A program made the position numbers and the translations under genes. A stretch of 64,000 nucleotides of DNA from Pseudonocardia kunmingensis (lineage in GTDB: Bacteria > Actinomycetota > Actinomycetes > Mycobacteriales > Pseudonocardiaceae), in the NCBI RefSeq assembly GCF_006716445.1, contig NZ_VFPA01000001.1:1860001-1924000 (forward strand), written 5' to 3'. Numbering within the stretch: position 1 is the first letter of the stretch; the number at the start of each line of letters is the position of its first letter. Positions 18,643 through 27,579 of the stretch are shown piece by piece. Below the pieces are notes generated by a model. The model saw only the letters and a list, made by a program, of their open reading frames with translations, was not told the DNA's origin and searched no databases.

Positions 18643-19119
18643 TCAGGCCCCCTCGACCGAGCCGGGCGGCAGGAAGTCGACGTCGTGCAGGGCGGAGCGG
18701 CGCACGACCTCCTCGGGGTCGGTGAGGTCGTGCAGCTGGTCGAACAGCGCCGCGAGCCGGCCTGCCGGGCTCACCCAGAACAGCCCGCGCGTGGGCGCGT
18801 CGCTGCGGTTGTAGTAGGCGTGCGGGAGGTTGCGCGGCATGCGGACGGTGTCGCCGGGCCCCGCGGTCGTCCACTCGCCGTCCAGGTAGAGGGTGAACAC
18901 GCCCTCCACCACGTAGATGTGCTCGTCCTGGAGGGGGTGCACGTGCGGTGGTACGCCGGTGCCGGGCGGGTCGTAGGTCTCGAAGGCGAAGCTGGAGTCG
19001 CTCGCGGCCTTCATCGTGTAGGTGTGGCCGAGCACGTTCCACACCTTCTTGCGCATGCCCTCACGGGCGAGGGTGATGCCCTTGGGCAGCGGGCCGAGCA
19101 CGATCTCGTCGCCGGTCAT
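18643..19119 (-). CDS. Cupin-domain protein
   Basis: 158-residue single-domain cupin. Motif 1 is PPHVHPLQDEHIYVVEG, with two His and a Glu placed as in metal-binding cupins, and motif 2 is PRNLPHAYYN with the last metal His. The C-terminal helix region (LFDQLHDLTDPEEVVRR) is typical of the quercetinase-like/YxaG-related small cupins. Enzymatic or binding function unknown. A possible partner is the flavin monooxygenase convergent to it. Confidence 0.85.
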   Translation of the reverse strand: MTGDEIVLGPLPKGITLAREGMRKKVWNVLGHTYTMKAASDSSFAFETYDPPGTGVPPHVHPLQDEHIYVVEGVFTLYLDGEWTTAGPGDTVRMPRNLPHAYYNRSDAPTRGLFWVSPAGRLAALFDQLHDLTDPEEVVRRSALHDVDFLPPGSVEGA

Positions 19120-19159
19120 CGCCCGATGATGCACCGGACCCGTGGGCGGGCGCGAGACC

Positions 19160-19561
19160 TCAGGCCCGCGCGCCGTCGCGGGCCGAGCGGGTGTGCAGCA
19201 GCGCGGACACCCGCTGCCGGGTGACCCGGAACATCTCCGCGATCCGCGTGATGCTGACGTCCTCGCGCTGCAGGGCGAGCGCCTCCTCGCGGCGGAAGCG
19301 GCTGCCCAGCTCACCGAGCTCGTCCAGCACCCCGGTGACGGTCTCGATGACGAGTGGCGGCTTCTCGGACGAGACGATCTCGAACCACGTGCGGCCCCGC
19401 CGGCGCTGCGCGATCAGGTCGTCGGCGCGCTCGGCCGCGGCGCCGAGAGCGGCGATCGTGCGGTCGAGCGCGCCCCTCAGCTCGAGGAGCGCCTGGATCG
19501 CGGCATCGTCGGCCTCTCGCTCCATCGCGGTCCCCCGTTCTCCGAGCCACTCGTCGTCCAT
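19160..19561 (-). CDS. Small helix-turn-helix protein
   Basis: 133 residues, mostly helical. Residues 20-60 form a Glu/Ala/Arg-rich helix, a central segment reads RTWFEIVSSEKPPLVIETVTGVL, and the C-terminus REDVSITRIAEMFRVTRQRVSALL looks like a sigma-like or MerR-like helix-turn-helix. It is probably a DNA-binding regulator of a family annotated only as hypothetical in actinobacteria. The ATG at 19561 is preceded by no strong ribosome-binding site. It lies 41 bp upstream of the cupin gene in the same direction and may be cotranscribed. Confidence 0.65.
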   Translation of the reverse strand: MDDEWLGERGTAMEREADDAAIQALLELRGALDRTIAALGAAAERADDLIAQRRRGRTWFEIVSSEKPPLVIETVTGVLDELGELGSRFRREEALALQREDVSITRIAEMFRVTRQRVSALLHTRSARDGARA

Positions 19562-19718
19562 CGAGGAGTAATCATGAACCGGCGCAGAACGGGCGAGGAG
19601 GCCAGGGCGGCCTACCTCCGGTCGGCACCACGTGCGCGGAACTCGCGGTAACCGGCAGGTCGCCGTGCGTTCCGAGGTTCCACACCGGTCGGCGACCCGC
19701 TCCCCCCGAGCGCCACTG

Positions 19719-22700
19719 CTACCCCTCGATCCGGTGCTCGCCGGAGCCCAGCTCGCGCTGCCGCCCGTCGGGCAGGACGACCTGCGCGACCGCGTTGACC
19801 GGCACCCGCAGGTCGAGCTCCAGCCGGTCCGCCCGCCGCCACGCGAGGTCGATCCGACCGCGGACGGTGTGCAGCGTGATCCGGGCGCCCGGCAGCGCGG
19901 CGGTCACGCGGGGCTGCACGCGGAACCGCGCCCAGCCCGGTTCCAGCGGCTCGATCCCGGCGGCCCGCTCCACGAGCCAGCGGACGGGCTCGCTGAGGGT
20001 CGTGTCGTTGTGCCCGCGTGCGGTGTCCTCCCACGACTCCCAGAACGTCGTGGCGCCCAGCGCGCGCAGGTGACCGTAGGACGGGTAGGCGGTCTGCCCG
20101 AGCACAGCCACCGCGAGGTCGGCGCGTCCGTTGTCGGACAGCGCGTAGGGCAGCGCACCGGTGCCCAGCGCGCCCGTGTCCAGGTGCCGCTCCTGCGCCT
20201 CGACGTCTGCCACCAGGTTCGCCACCACCGGGCCGACGTGCTCGGGGGGCACGATGCCGGCGGCGAGCGGCACGGCGTTGCTGGTCTGGCGGTAGCCGGC
20301 GTCGATCGGCGTGCGGTAGGTGCCGGTGCCCGCGTCGAGGAACGCCGCGGTGAACCGGCGCGTGACCGCGTCCGCGCGGTCGCGCCACGCCGCGGCCTGC
20401 CCGGGCTCGCCGACGACGTCGGCCAGTGCCGCCCCGTCGCGCAGGCTCGCGATCACGTGGGCCGTCCCGACCAGGGTGCCGCCCTCCGGCGCCATCGGAC
20501 CGCCCACGGGGCGCGGCGGGTACCAGTCGCCGAACCGGTCGTCGGCGAGGTCGTCGCGCAGCATCCCCGAGAGCCACCCGAGGTAGCGGCGCACCGCGTC
20601 GAAGTGCCTGCGCGGCACCGTCGGGTCGCCGTAGGTGAGCCAGTAGCGGTGGACGAGGAACGGGTAGACGCCGGTCGAGCTGGGCGTCAGCAGCATGCCG
20701 CCCGCGGTCGCGCCGAGCGGGGCGATCAGCGGGATCTCGCCGTCCGGCGCCTGGGCGAGCCGGATGTCGTCGAGCCACGAGGCGAACACCGAGGCCATGC
20801 CGAACTGGTAGAGCATCGGCGCGACCGCGCGGTAGGTCGCCGTCGTCCACGACAGCTTGCCCGGAGCCTGGTCGGGTACGCCGTGGAGGCTGTTGCGGGC
20901 CGTCCGGCGGAACGCGTCGGCGATCCACTGCAGCTCGGGGTGCTCGATCCGCAGCTGCATCGTCTCGGCGAGATCGCTGCCCACCGGCACCGCCTGCACC
21001 TCCAGCGGCGCGTCCGTCCCGGTGACCTCGACGTACTGGAAGCCCTTGAAGGCGAAGGAGGGCTGCCAGGTCTCCTCCCGCCCGCCGGCCGCCGTGTACT
21101 CGTCGCGCTGGAAGCGGCCCGTGACCGAGCCGTTCTCGAAGCCACCCGGGATGCCGACCTCGACACGGCCCGAGGGCCCGAGCTTCTCGCCGTACTGCAG
21201 GCGCACGGTCGTGCCGGCCGGGAGCGACCCGCGCAGCCGCGCCCAGCCCGCCAGCACCACGCCGAAGTCGAGGACCCGCACCCCGGGCGCCGGCGTGGTC
21301 ACCGCGACCGGCTCGATCGGGGCGCCGGCCCGCACCGGTTCCCCCGCGTACGCCACGAGCGCACCGCCCGGCCCGTCCACGACGCTCGCCGGGCGCCACC
21401 CGCCGTCGTCGAAGCCGGGCGCCGACCACCCCGCCACCCGCGCGGCCCGGCCGGCGTCGTAGGACTCGCCGGTGAACACGCCGTCGTAGGTCGTCGGGCC
21501 CTCGGTGAGGCGCCAGTCCGGGCCGCTCCCGACGGTGACGTGCCGCCCGTCGACGAGGTCGATCTCCAGCTGCGCCCGCAGCCGCGGCTCGCCGACCCAG
21601 CGCGCCAGGTCGCTGCCGTCGGTGTCCGGCGACCGCGTGGCGTAGAAGCCGCGACCGAGTGCGACGCCGATCGCGTTGCGCCCCGCCCGGAGCAGGCCAC
21701 CGACGTCGTGCGTGCCGTAGAGGCAGCGCCGGTCGTAGTCGGTGGGTGCCGGGGCGAGCGCGGCGTCGCCCACCCGCTGCCCGTTGACCTCCGCCACCGC
21801 GCACCCGAGGCCCACCAGGTACAGCCGCGCCGACGCCACGGGGGCGGGCAGGTCGAACTCGTGGCGCAGCAGCGGATCCGCCGGCGGGTCCGGCGGGATC
21901 GTGTGCACCCAGCGGTCGCCGGGCACCGCAGCACCGTCGACGTGGGCGCTGCCCCCGGCGTAGGAGTCCTCCGCGCTGCTCATCCAGGACACCGGCCCAC
22001 GCGCGTCGGCGAGCTCGACGTACAGCGGGCCGGGCGCGGCCGGTGGCGCCAGGTCGAGCCGGCCCGCCGCGTTGCCGTACTCGTCGCCGGTCAGGCCCTC
22101 GAGGACGGTGCGGCCGAACAGCTCGCCGTCCGGCCCGTCCCGCCGCACCGACAGCACGCACGCGGCCGTCTCCCCGGCCGGCACGCCGAGCAGCACGGCG
22201 ACGGCCGCGACCGGGCCGTCGGAGACGAGGCTCTGCCCCAGCGTCGCGCCCGGCGCGAGCGGCGCGGGCTCGACGAGCTGCGGCCCGAGCACCCGCACGG
22301 CCTTCGGCACCACGAGCCCGCTCCCGATCCAGGCCGCGGTCCAGTCCTGCGGGTCCGGCATCGCGGTCTCGAACCACGCGGTCCCGGCGGCCGGCCCCTC
22401 CCGCCCCCGCTCGTCCCAGGTCCGGACGGTCCAGTGGTAGCGCGTCCGCGACGCGAGCGGCGGGCCGCCGTAGACCTGCGCCGACTGCTCCGCCGACGCG
22501 ACGACGCCCGAGTCCCACACGTCGGGTGCGTCGGGCAGCAGTTCGGGCCGGCTCGCCACGAGGATCCGGTACGCCGACTGCGCCCGGTCCGTCCCCTGCG
22601 CCTCGAGCTGCCAGCCGAACCGGGGCGCGGCGGCGTCGATGCCGAGCGGGTGGGCCAGGTGCTCGGTCGTCAGGGCGACGGGCTGCAGCGGGGGCGGCGC

Positions 22701-22793
22701 GGTCGCGGACCCGCGCACCGCGACGGGCAGCGCGGCCAGCGCCGCCACCCCCGCCAGCCCACCGAGCACCGCCCGCCGGCTCACCTCGACCAT
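19719..22793 (-). CDS. Secreted GH78 alpha-L-rhamnosidase-like protein with altered acid motif
   Basis: 1024 residues of glycoside hydrolase family 78. A Tat signal (SRRAVLGGLAG) opens it, followed by the fibronectin-type region (HPLGIDAAAPRFGWQLEA), the N-terminal beta domains (QDWTAAWIG), the 6-hairpin barrel and the C-terminal beta domain. The motif GATTFWESWED near residue 920 carries the catalytic base Glu. In the position of the usual CPQRDERLGWTGD acid motif it has VPDQAPGKLSWTT (near residue 640), so the acid Glu and its Asp neighbours are absent. The protein may have another specificity or no hydrolase activity. An esterase-like gene is divergent from it. Confidence 0.85.
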   Translation of the reverse strand: MVEVSRRAVLGGLAGVAALAALPVAVRGSATAPPPLQPVALTTEHLAHPLGIDAAAPRFGWQLEAQGTDRAQSAYRILVASRPELLPDAPDVWDSGVVASAEQSAQVYGGPPLASRTRYHWTVRTWDERGREGPAAGTAWFETAMPDPQDWTAAWIGSGLVVPKAVRVLGPQLVEPAPLAPGATLGQSLVSDGPVAAVAVLLGVPAGETAACVLSVRRDGPDGELFGRTVLEGLTGDEYGNAAGRLDLAPPAAPGPLYVELADARGPVSWMSSAEDSYAGGSAHVDGAAVPGDRWVHTIPPDPPADPLLRHEFDLPAPVASARLYLVGLGCAVAEVNGQRVGDAALAPAPTDYDRRCLYGTHDVGGLLRAGRNAIGVALGRGFYATRSPDTDGSDLARWVGEPRLRAQLEIDLVDGRHVTVGSGPDWRLTEGPTTYDGVFTGESYDAGRAARVAGWSAPGFDDGGWRPASVVDGPGGALVAYAGEPVRAGAPIEPVAVTTPAPGVRVLDFGVVLAGWARLRGSLPAGTTVRLQYGEKLGPSGRVEVGIPGGFENGSVTGRFQRDEYTAAGGREETWQPSFAFKGFQYVEVTGTDAPLEVQAVPVGSDLAETMQLRIEHPELQWIADAFRRTARNSLHGVPDQAPGKLSWTTATYRAVAPMLYQFGMASVFASWLDDIRLAQAPDGEIPLIAPLGATAGGMLLTPSSTGVYPFLVHRYWLTYGDPTVPRRHFDAVRRYLGWLSGMLRDDLADDRFGDWYPPRPVGGPMAPEGGTLVGTAHVIASLRDGAALADVVGEPGQAAAWRDRADAVTRRFTAAFLDAGTGTYRTPIDAGYRQTSNAVPLAAGIVPPEHVGPVVANLVADVEAQERHLDTGALGTGALPYALSDNGRADLAVAVLGQTAYPSYGHLRALGATTFWESWEDTARGHNDTTLSEPVRWLVERAAGIEPLEPGWARFRVQPRVTAALPGARITLHTVRGRIDLAWRRADRLELDLRVPVNAVAQVVLPDGRQRELGSGEHRIEG

Positions 22794-22897
22794 GATCGCC
22801 CCCTCCGCCGTGACCTGGGGAAATCATCGGAGCGGGGTCGGCGAGCCACATCCGGTCGAGGGGGACACCTGCCCTACTCCCGCCGGCGCAGCCGGCC

Positions 22898-22937
22898 GTG
22901 AGTGGATACCGGTGCCGGAGCACCCGTATCCACTCAC
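22898..22937. repeat. 40-bp palindromic repeat, copy 2 (divergent promoter region)
   Basis: GTGAGTGGATACCGGTGC and GCACCCGTATCCACTCAC flank a CGGA loop, a nearly perfect dyad. It lies between the rhamnosidase and hydrolase genes, which point away from each other, and ends 13 bp before the hydrolase GTG, right before its GGAGG. A hairpin at this place could affect translation start of the hydrolase. Confidence 0.85.
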
Positions 22938-22950
22938 GATGGAGGCACCC

Positions 22951-24045
22951 GTGGCCGGACCCGATCGACCCGCGTTCCGCGCTCTCGGGCCGTTCAGCGA
23001 CTGGGTCGCGCACGCGGCCGCGGAGGGGGACCTCTACCCCTCCGCGGCGCGGCCCCCGCTGACCGGCGCCGAAGTGCGCACCCTCATCGGCTCCGGGCAC
23101 GACGGCGAGCCGCTCGCCCCCGAACGCGGGCGCCGCTGGACGCGCGACGGAGTGGACGGCGAGGAGGTGTCCTGGTCGGTCGGCTTCGGCCCGCGGACCC
23201 GCGCCTGGCTGCTGCGCCCGGCCGGGGAGACCCGGCCGCTGCCCGGCGTGGTCGCGCTGCACAGCCACGACGGGTTCACCTACTACGGCAAGGAGAAGGT
23301 CGCCGACGGCCCCGAGGAGGCGCCCGTCCCGGCGCGGGCGCTGCGGGAGCGGTCCTACGGGGGCGCCCCGTTCGCGAACGAGCTCGCCCGCCGCGGGTTC
23401 GCCGTGCTCGCCCACGACGTGTTCCGGTGGGGCAGCCGGAAGTTCCCACCGGAGCTGGTGGGCTCCGCGGACGAGCCGGAGGCGTACAACACCGCCGCGC
23501 GGGCCCACGAGCACGTCGTCGCGAAGTACTGCACGGTCCTGGGCACCTCGCTCGCCGGTGTGGTCGCCCGCGAGGACCGCATCGCGGTGCGGTACCTGCG
23601 CTCGCGCACCGACGCCGTGGCCGGGCCGATCGGGTGCATCGGCCTGTCCGGCGGCGGGTGCCGCGCGGCGCTGCTGCAGGCCACCTGCGACGACGTGGCG
23701 GCGGCCGGGATCGTCGGGATGATGTCGAGCTACCCGGGCCTGCTCGACGCGCACGTCGGCCGGCACACGTGGATGTTCTTCCCGCCCGGGCTGGCCGCGC
23801 GCGGCGACTGGCCCGACGTCGCCGCGGCGCGCGCCCCGGCACCGCTGCTCGTGCAGTACAAGCGGCACGACCACCTGTTCGGGCTGCCCGGCATGATCGA
23901 GGCCCACGAGCGGCTGACCGCCCGGTACCGGCAGGCCGGGGCACCGGAGGCCTACATCGGCGAGTTCTCCGACGGCCCCCACGAGTTCAACCGGGCCATG
24001 CAGGCCTCCGCGTTCGCGCACCTGGAGCGCTGGCTGCGGGGCTGA
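22951..24045 (+). CDS. Alpha/beta hydrolase (dienelactone hydrolase / acetyl-xylan-esterase-like)
   Basis: 364 residues. The nucleophile elbow GLSGGG holds Ser233; a later KRHDHLFG carries a likely catalytic Asp and GPHEFNRAM the His. The N-terminal 100 residues and the ALHSHDGFTYYGKEK segment (oxyanion region) resemble esterases acting on acylated sugars. The GTG at 22951 is chosen over an in-frame ATG at 22939 because GGAGG lies 5 nt before it. The gene is divergent from the secreted rhamnosidase-like gene; the product has no signal peptide, so it would act in the cytoplasm. Confidence 0.82.
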   Translation: MAGPDRPAFRALGPFSDWVAHAAAEGDLYPSAARPPLTGAEVRTLIGSGHDGEPLAPERGRRWTRDGVDGEEVSWSVGFGPRTRAWLLRPAGETRPLPGVVALHSHDGFTYYGKEKVADGPEEAPVPARALRERSYGGAPFANELARRGFAVLAHDVFRWGSRKFPPELVGSADEPEAYNTAARAHEHVVAKYCTVLGTSLAGVVAREDRIAVRYLRSRTDAVAGPIGCIGLSGGGCRAALLQATCDDVAAAGIVGMMSSYPGLLDAHVGRHTWMFFPPGLAARGDWPDVAAARAPAPLLVQYKRHDHLFGLPGMIEAHERLTARYRQAGAPEAYIGEFSDGPHEFNRAMQASAFAHLERWLRG

Positions 24046-24219
24046 GGGCGGATGGGGGCCACGCGCCGGGCAGGTGACCCGTGGCGATGCCGCGGACCGT
24101 CGCCGGCACGAGCGCGTGCCGCTCACGTAGCCCACGCGTGGCCGGCACGGGTGCCCGCGGGCCGGGCCTGCGGGACGCTCGCTGCCGATCCGATCCACCC
24201 GCAGGCCTGGAGGCCCGTC

Positions 24220-24621
24220 GTGAAGATGCTGCTCGAGCTCGTCCCCGTCCCGGTCACCGACGTCGACCGCGCCAAGGCCTTCTACGAGCGCGCCGGGTTC
24301 GGCGTCGACGTGGACGTGCAGCCCGCCGAGGGCGTCCGGGTCGTGCAGCTCACCCCGCCCGGCTCGGCCTGCTCGATCGTGCTCTCCACCGGTCTGCCCG
24401 CGCTCGCCGACATGGTGCCGGGCTCGGCGAGGGGCCTGCACCTCGTGGTCGGCGACGCCGTCGAGGCTCGCGCCGAGCTGGCCCGCCGCGGGGTGCCGGT
24501 CGGAGACGTCGACGAGCACGACCAGGGGATGAAGTTCGTGCCGTTCGCCGACCCGGACGGCAACACCTGGGTGCTGCAGGAGATGCCGTGGCGGGCCGGT
24601 GACTTCCGGGGTGTGCGGTAG
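24220..24621 (+). CDS. VOC-family (glyoxalase/bleomycin-resistance fold) protein
   Basis: 133-residue double beta-alpha-beta-beta-beta protein. Features: VPVTDVDRAKAFYERAGF at the start, GLHLVVGDAVEARAELARRG in the second half and FADPDGNTWVLQEMP at the end, the usual VOC metal and dimer positions. Substrate unknown. The GTG at 24220 has GGAGG six nt upstream. The preceding 174 bp hold nothing recognisable. It converges with the XRE-cupin regulator gene. Confidence 0.88.
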   Translation: MKMLLELVPVPVTDVDRAKAFYERAGFGVDVDVQPAEGVRVVQLTPPGSACSIVLSTGLPALADMVPGSARGLHLVVGDAVEARAELARRGVPVGDVDEHDQGMKFVPFADPDGNTWVLQEMPWRAGDFRGVR

Positions 24622-24683
24622 ATCGTGCTGGGGCGAGGCCGTTCGCGTTTCGGCGGAACGCCGTACGAGGTGTTCCGACGCCG

Positions 24684-25301
24684 TCAGCCGTCCGCGTGCT
24701 CGACCTGCCGACGAGATCCGGGAGCTGCCGGCCTCGCCCTGATGTGCGCCCGTTCGCCCTGCCCACCGAAGAGGCTGAGCACCTCGACGCTGCCACGCCC
24801 GGTCGAGCCGAACCAGTGCGGGTGCTGGGTGTCGAACTCGGCGACCTCCCCCGGCGCGAGGACCAGGTCGTAGTCACCCAGGACGAGCCGTAGCCGTCCG
24901 CTGAGCACGTAGAGCCACTCGTACCCGGCGTGGGTGCGCGTGAACGGTTCGGACTCGCTCGCGGGGATCGTCAGCTTGTACGCCTTGGGCTCGCCCTGCG
25001 TCCGCGACAGCGGGACGATGACGCGTCCCTCCGTCCGCCTCGGTTCCTGCGGCATCCTCGGGTCGAGGATGCGCGGGGCCGCGACGATCTCGTCGAGCGG
25101 CACCGCCAGGGCGGCGGCGACCGGCAGCAGCAGCTCCAGGCTCGGCTTGCGCTGCCCGGACTCGAGCCGCGACAGGGTGCTCTTGGAGATCCCGGTCATG
25201 CGGCTGAGGTCGGCGAGCGAGAGGTCCTTCTTCTCCCTGACCCGGCGCAGGCGGTACCCGATCCGGCTGAGGGTGGCGTCGATCGCGGGATGGGCGGACA
25301 T
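24684..25301 (-). CDS. XRE-cupin transcriptional regulator
   Basis: 205 residues. The N-terminal lambda-repressor-type helix-turn-helix covers about 12-65 (LRRVREKKDLSLADLSRMTGISKSTLSR is the binding unit) and a C-terminal cupin sensor domain about 110-185 (PFTRTHAGYEWLYVLSG, then GEVAEFDTQHPHWFGS). The His/Glu set suggests a small-molecule or metal ligand. It is divergent from the oxidoreductase-MFS operon with 91 bp between starts, a gap that holds a dyad (25331-25348), so it very likely controls that operon and itself. Confidence 0.88.
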   Translation of the reverse strand: MSAHPAIDATLSRIGYRLRRVREKKDLSLADLSRMTGISKSTLSRLESGQRKPSLELLLPVAAALAVPLDEIVAAPRILDPRMPQEPRRTEGRVIVPLSRTQGEPKAYKLTIPASESEPFTRTHAGYEWLYVLSGRLRLVLGDYDLVLAPGEVAEFDTQHPHWFGSTGRGSVEVLSLFGGQGERAHIRARPAAPGSRRQVEHADG

Positions 25302-25330
25302 CGGCCCACTCCAGCAGACCGTTCCGCTTT

Positions 25331-25348
25331 CGGCAACGGAAGTTGCCG
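25331..25348. promoter_or_regulatory. Candidate operator for the XRE-cupin regulator
   Basis: CGGCAAC and GTTGCCG are perfect inverted 7-mers separated by GGAA in the 91-bp divergent region between the regulator and the oxidoreductase gene. An overlapping dyad TTCCG...CGGAA (25322-25341) is also present. Placement and symmetry fit a repressor dimer site. Confidence 0.5.
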
Positions 25349-25392
25349 CGGCCGGGACGAGGGCGCGATGTTCTGCCGCGGAGGTGGCAGTG

Positions 25393-26334
25393 ATGGAGAA
25401 CCATCGAGATGTCGTGATCATCGGTGCCGGCGCGGCCGGGCTGACCGCGGGGATCGTCCTGGCCCGCGCCCGGGCCGACGTGCTGGTCGTCGACGGCGGC
25501 AGTCCCCGGAACGCAGCGGCCGCGCACATGCACGGGTTCGTCTCCCGCGACGGGGTGGACCCCGCGGAGTTCCTCGCGACCGGCCGCGGGGAGGTCGCCC
25601 GCTACGGCGGCGAGCTGGTCCGGGCGCGTGTCGTCGACGCGCGCCGGGGCAGCGGCGGTGACGGGTTCGCGCTCACCCTGGACACCGGGACGGTGGTGCG
25701 CACGCGCGCGGTGCTCGTCGCCACGGGGCTGACCGACGAGCTGCCCGGCATCCCGGGGGCCCGCGAGCTGTGGGGGTCGGCGGTGCACCACTGCCCGCAC
25801 TGCCACGGGTACGAGGTCCGCGACCGGGAGCTCGTCGTCATCGGCGGCGCCGTACCACCGATGACGCTGCACCAGGCGGCGTTGCTGCGCCGCTACAGCG
25901 AGCGCGTGACGCTGTGCCCCGACGGCATGGACGTCTCGCAGGCCGACCGCCGCCGGCTGCTCGCGTTCGGCGTCCGCATCGTCGACGGCGCCGTCTCCCG
26001 CCTCGTCGGCGGGGGCGGCGGCGTGACCGGTGTCGAGCTCGCGGACGGCCGCGTGCAGCCCTGCGATGCGGTGTTCGTCGCTCCGCTGCCGCGTCCGAAC
26101 GACGCGGTCCTGCGGGCGCTCGGTTGCGAGCCCGACCCCGCCACCGGATGGGTGGCGGTCGATGCCGCCGGGGCGACCGACGTGCCCGGCGTCCGGGCGG
26201 CCGGCAACGTCGTGAACCCCCGTGCGCAGGTCGTCACCGCTGCGGGTGAGGCGTCTGCTGCCGCCATCGGGTTGACGTCCTGGCTCCTGGACCAGGACCT
26301 CGACGCCGCCGTGCAGCGGGATGCGGTCCGATGA
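25393..26334 (+). CDS. Thioredoxin-reductase-like FAD oxidoreductase with CPHC motif
   Basis: 313 residues of the class II pyridine-nucleotide disulfide oxidoreductase fold. The FAD site is GAGAAG (residues 11-16), the redox pair lies in HCPHCHGYEV (CxxC about residue 136-139), and the C-terminal FAD motif is GVRAAGNVVNP. The second dinucleotide fold reads VVIGGAVPP rather than GxGxxA, so NADPH use may be altered. Proteins of this type include small-molecule dithiol oxidases (GliT/HlmI group) as well as unassigned reductases. GGAGG lies about 9 nt before the ATG. The next gene overlaps it as ATGA. Confidence 0.85.
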   Translation: MENHRDVVIIGAGAAGLTAGIVLARARADVLVVDGGSPRNAAAAHMHGFVSRDGVDPAEFLATGRGEVARYGGELVRARVVDARRGSGGDGFALTLDTGTVVRTRAVLVATGLTDELPGIPGARELWGSAVHHCPHCHGYEVRDRELVVIGGAVPPMTLHQAALLRRYSERVTLCPDGMDVSQADRRRLLAFGVRIVDGAVSRLVGGGGGVTGVELADGRVQPCDAVFVAPLPRPNDAVLRALGCEPDPATGWVAVDAAGATDVPGVRAAGNVVNPRAQVVTAAGEASAAAIGLTSWLLDQDLDAAVQRDAVR

Positions 26335-27527
26335 ACGTCGACACCGCCGCGGCGCCCTCCGGCGCCCGAGGCCGGCTGCCGCTCGGGGTGTACCTGCTGG
26401 CCTTCAGCCTCTTCGCCATGGGCAGCGCCGAGTTCCTCCTCGCCGGCGTCCTTCCCGCGGTCGCCACCGACATCCAGGTCGACCTGGCCACCGCAGGTGG
26501 GCTGATCAGCGCGTTCGCCGTCGGGGTCGTCATCGGTGGGCCGCCGTTCGCGGTGATCAGCCTCGGCTGGCCGCGTCGCACGGCGCTCGTGGTGACCCAA
26601 CTGCTCTTCGCGGCCTGCATCGCCACCGGCGTGGCCATCGGCAGCTACCCCGCCCTCCTGGTCACCCGTTTCGCCGCCGGGCTCGCCTACGCGGGGTTCT
26701 TCGCCGTGGCAGCCGTCACCGCCGTGAGCCTGGTCCCCGCCGACCGGGCCGCGCGCGCATCCGGCGTGGTCGTCAGCGGCCTCGGCCTGGCCATGGTCCT
26801 CGGCGGCCCCGCAGGGACGCTGATCGGCTACCGGACCGGGTGGGAAGGCGGGTTCTGGCTCGTGGTCGCCCTCACCGTGGTCGCTGCCGCCGCCGTGTCG
26901 GTCGCGCTGCCCGCGACGACCGGTGGGCGCGCTCCGAGCATCGGGCGCGAGCTCGCGGCCATGCGGCGGTCGAACCTGTGGCTCGTGTACGCCGCGACGC
27001 TGCTGAGCACGGCGGCCTACATGATCACGTTCAACTACCTGGCCGAGCTCCTGACCCGCGTCACGCGGATCCCGCAGGTGTGGATCGCGTTCGTCCTCGT
27101 GCTGTTCGGCGTCGGCGCGTACCTCGGTCTGGCGGTGGGCGGCCGCATCGCCGACAGGCGTCCCCACCTCGCCATGGTCGGGGGCTCGGCCGGCATCGTC
27201 GGCTGCTCGGTGCTGATCGCGGTCCTCGCCGAGCACGCCCTCGCCGTCGTCCCGCTCGTCCTGCTCCTCGGCGTGGCCGGGTTCGTGCTCAACCCCGCTG
27301 TCTACGGCCGGGTGTTCCGCATCGCCGCGGACGCCCCCACGCTCGCCGGGGCGACCACGGTGTCCGCCTTCCAGCTCGGCATCAGCCTCGTCCCCCTGAT
27401 GGCCGCCGTGCCGCTGCACGCCGGTGCGCCCGTCACCACCGTCGCCTGGATCGGCGCCGGCCTGGCGGCGATCACCATCGCGGTCGTCCTCGTCGAGCGG
27501 GCCACGGCCCGGGGAGCCGCGCGGTGA
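26331..27527 (+). CDS. MFS exporter of the DHA1 (AraJ/PbuE-like) type
   Basis: 398 residues with 12 membrane helices. Helix 1 has FAMGSAEFLLAGVLPAVATDI, the signature of the DHA1 drug or purine-nucleoside exporters, and motif C-like glycines occur in VVSGLGLAMVLGGPAGTLIGY in helix 5. It overlaps the oxidoreductase stop by 4 nt, so both are translated together under the divergent XRE-cupin regulator. A redox enzyme plus exporter suggests detoxification or export of a modified thiol or disulfide compound; this is inference. Confidence 0.88.
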   Translation: MNVDTAAAPSGARGRLPLGVYLLAFSLFAMGSAEFLLAGVLPAVATDIQVDLATAGGLISAFAVGVVIGGPPFAVISLGWPRRTALVVTQLLFAACIATGVAIGSYPALLVTRFAAGLAYAGFFAVAAVTAVSLVPADRAARASGVVVSGLGLAMVLGGPAGTLIGYRTGWEGGFWLVVALTVVAAAAVSVALPATTGGRAPSIGRELAAMRRSNLWLVYAATLLSTAAYMITFNYLAELLTRVTRIPQVWIAFVLVLFGVGAYLGLAVGGRIADRRPHLAMVGGSAGIVGCSVLIAVLAEHALAVVPLVLLLGVAGFVLNPAVYGRVFRIAADAPTLAGATTVSAFQLGISLVPLMAAVPLHAGAPVTTVAWIGAGLAAITIAVVLVERATARGAAR

Positions 27528-27579
27528 GCCTCCGGCCCGGAGGGCACTACCGGCGGCCGCGGGGAACGGGATCCGCATG

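Noticed and set aside
19632-22901. Plus-strand open frame of about 1089 codons
   Set aside because: Fully antisense to the GH78-like gene, His/Arg-rich shadow composition, no motif.
19612-24519. Minus-strand open frame of about 1635 codons spanning several genes
   Set aside because: It runs antisense or out of frame to the rhamnosidase-like, hydrolase and VOC genes, has Arg/Gly/Ala-biased composition and no domain; high GC removes stop codons from shadow frames.
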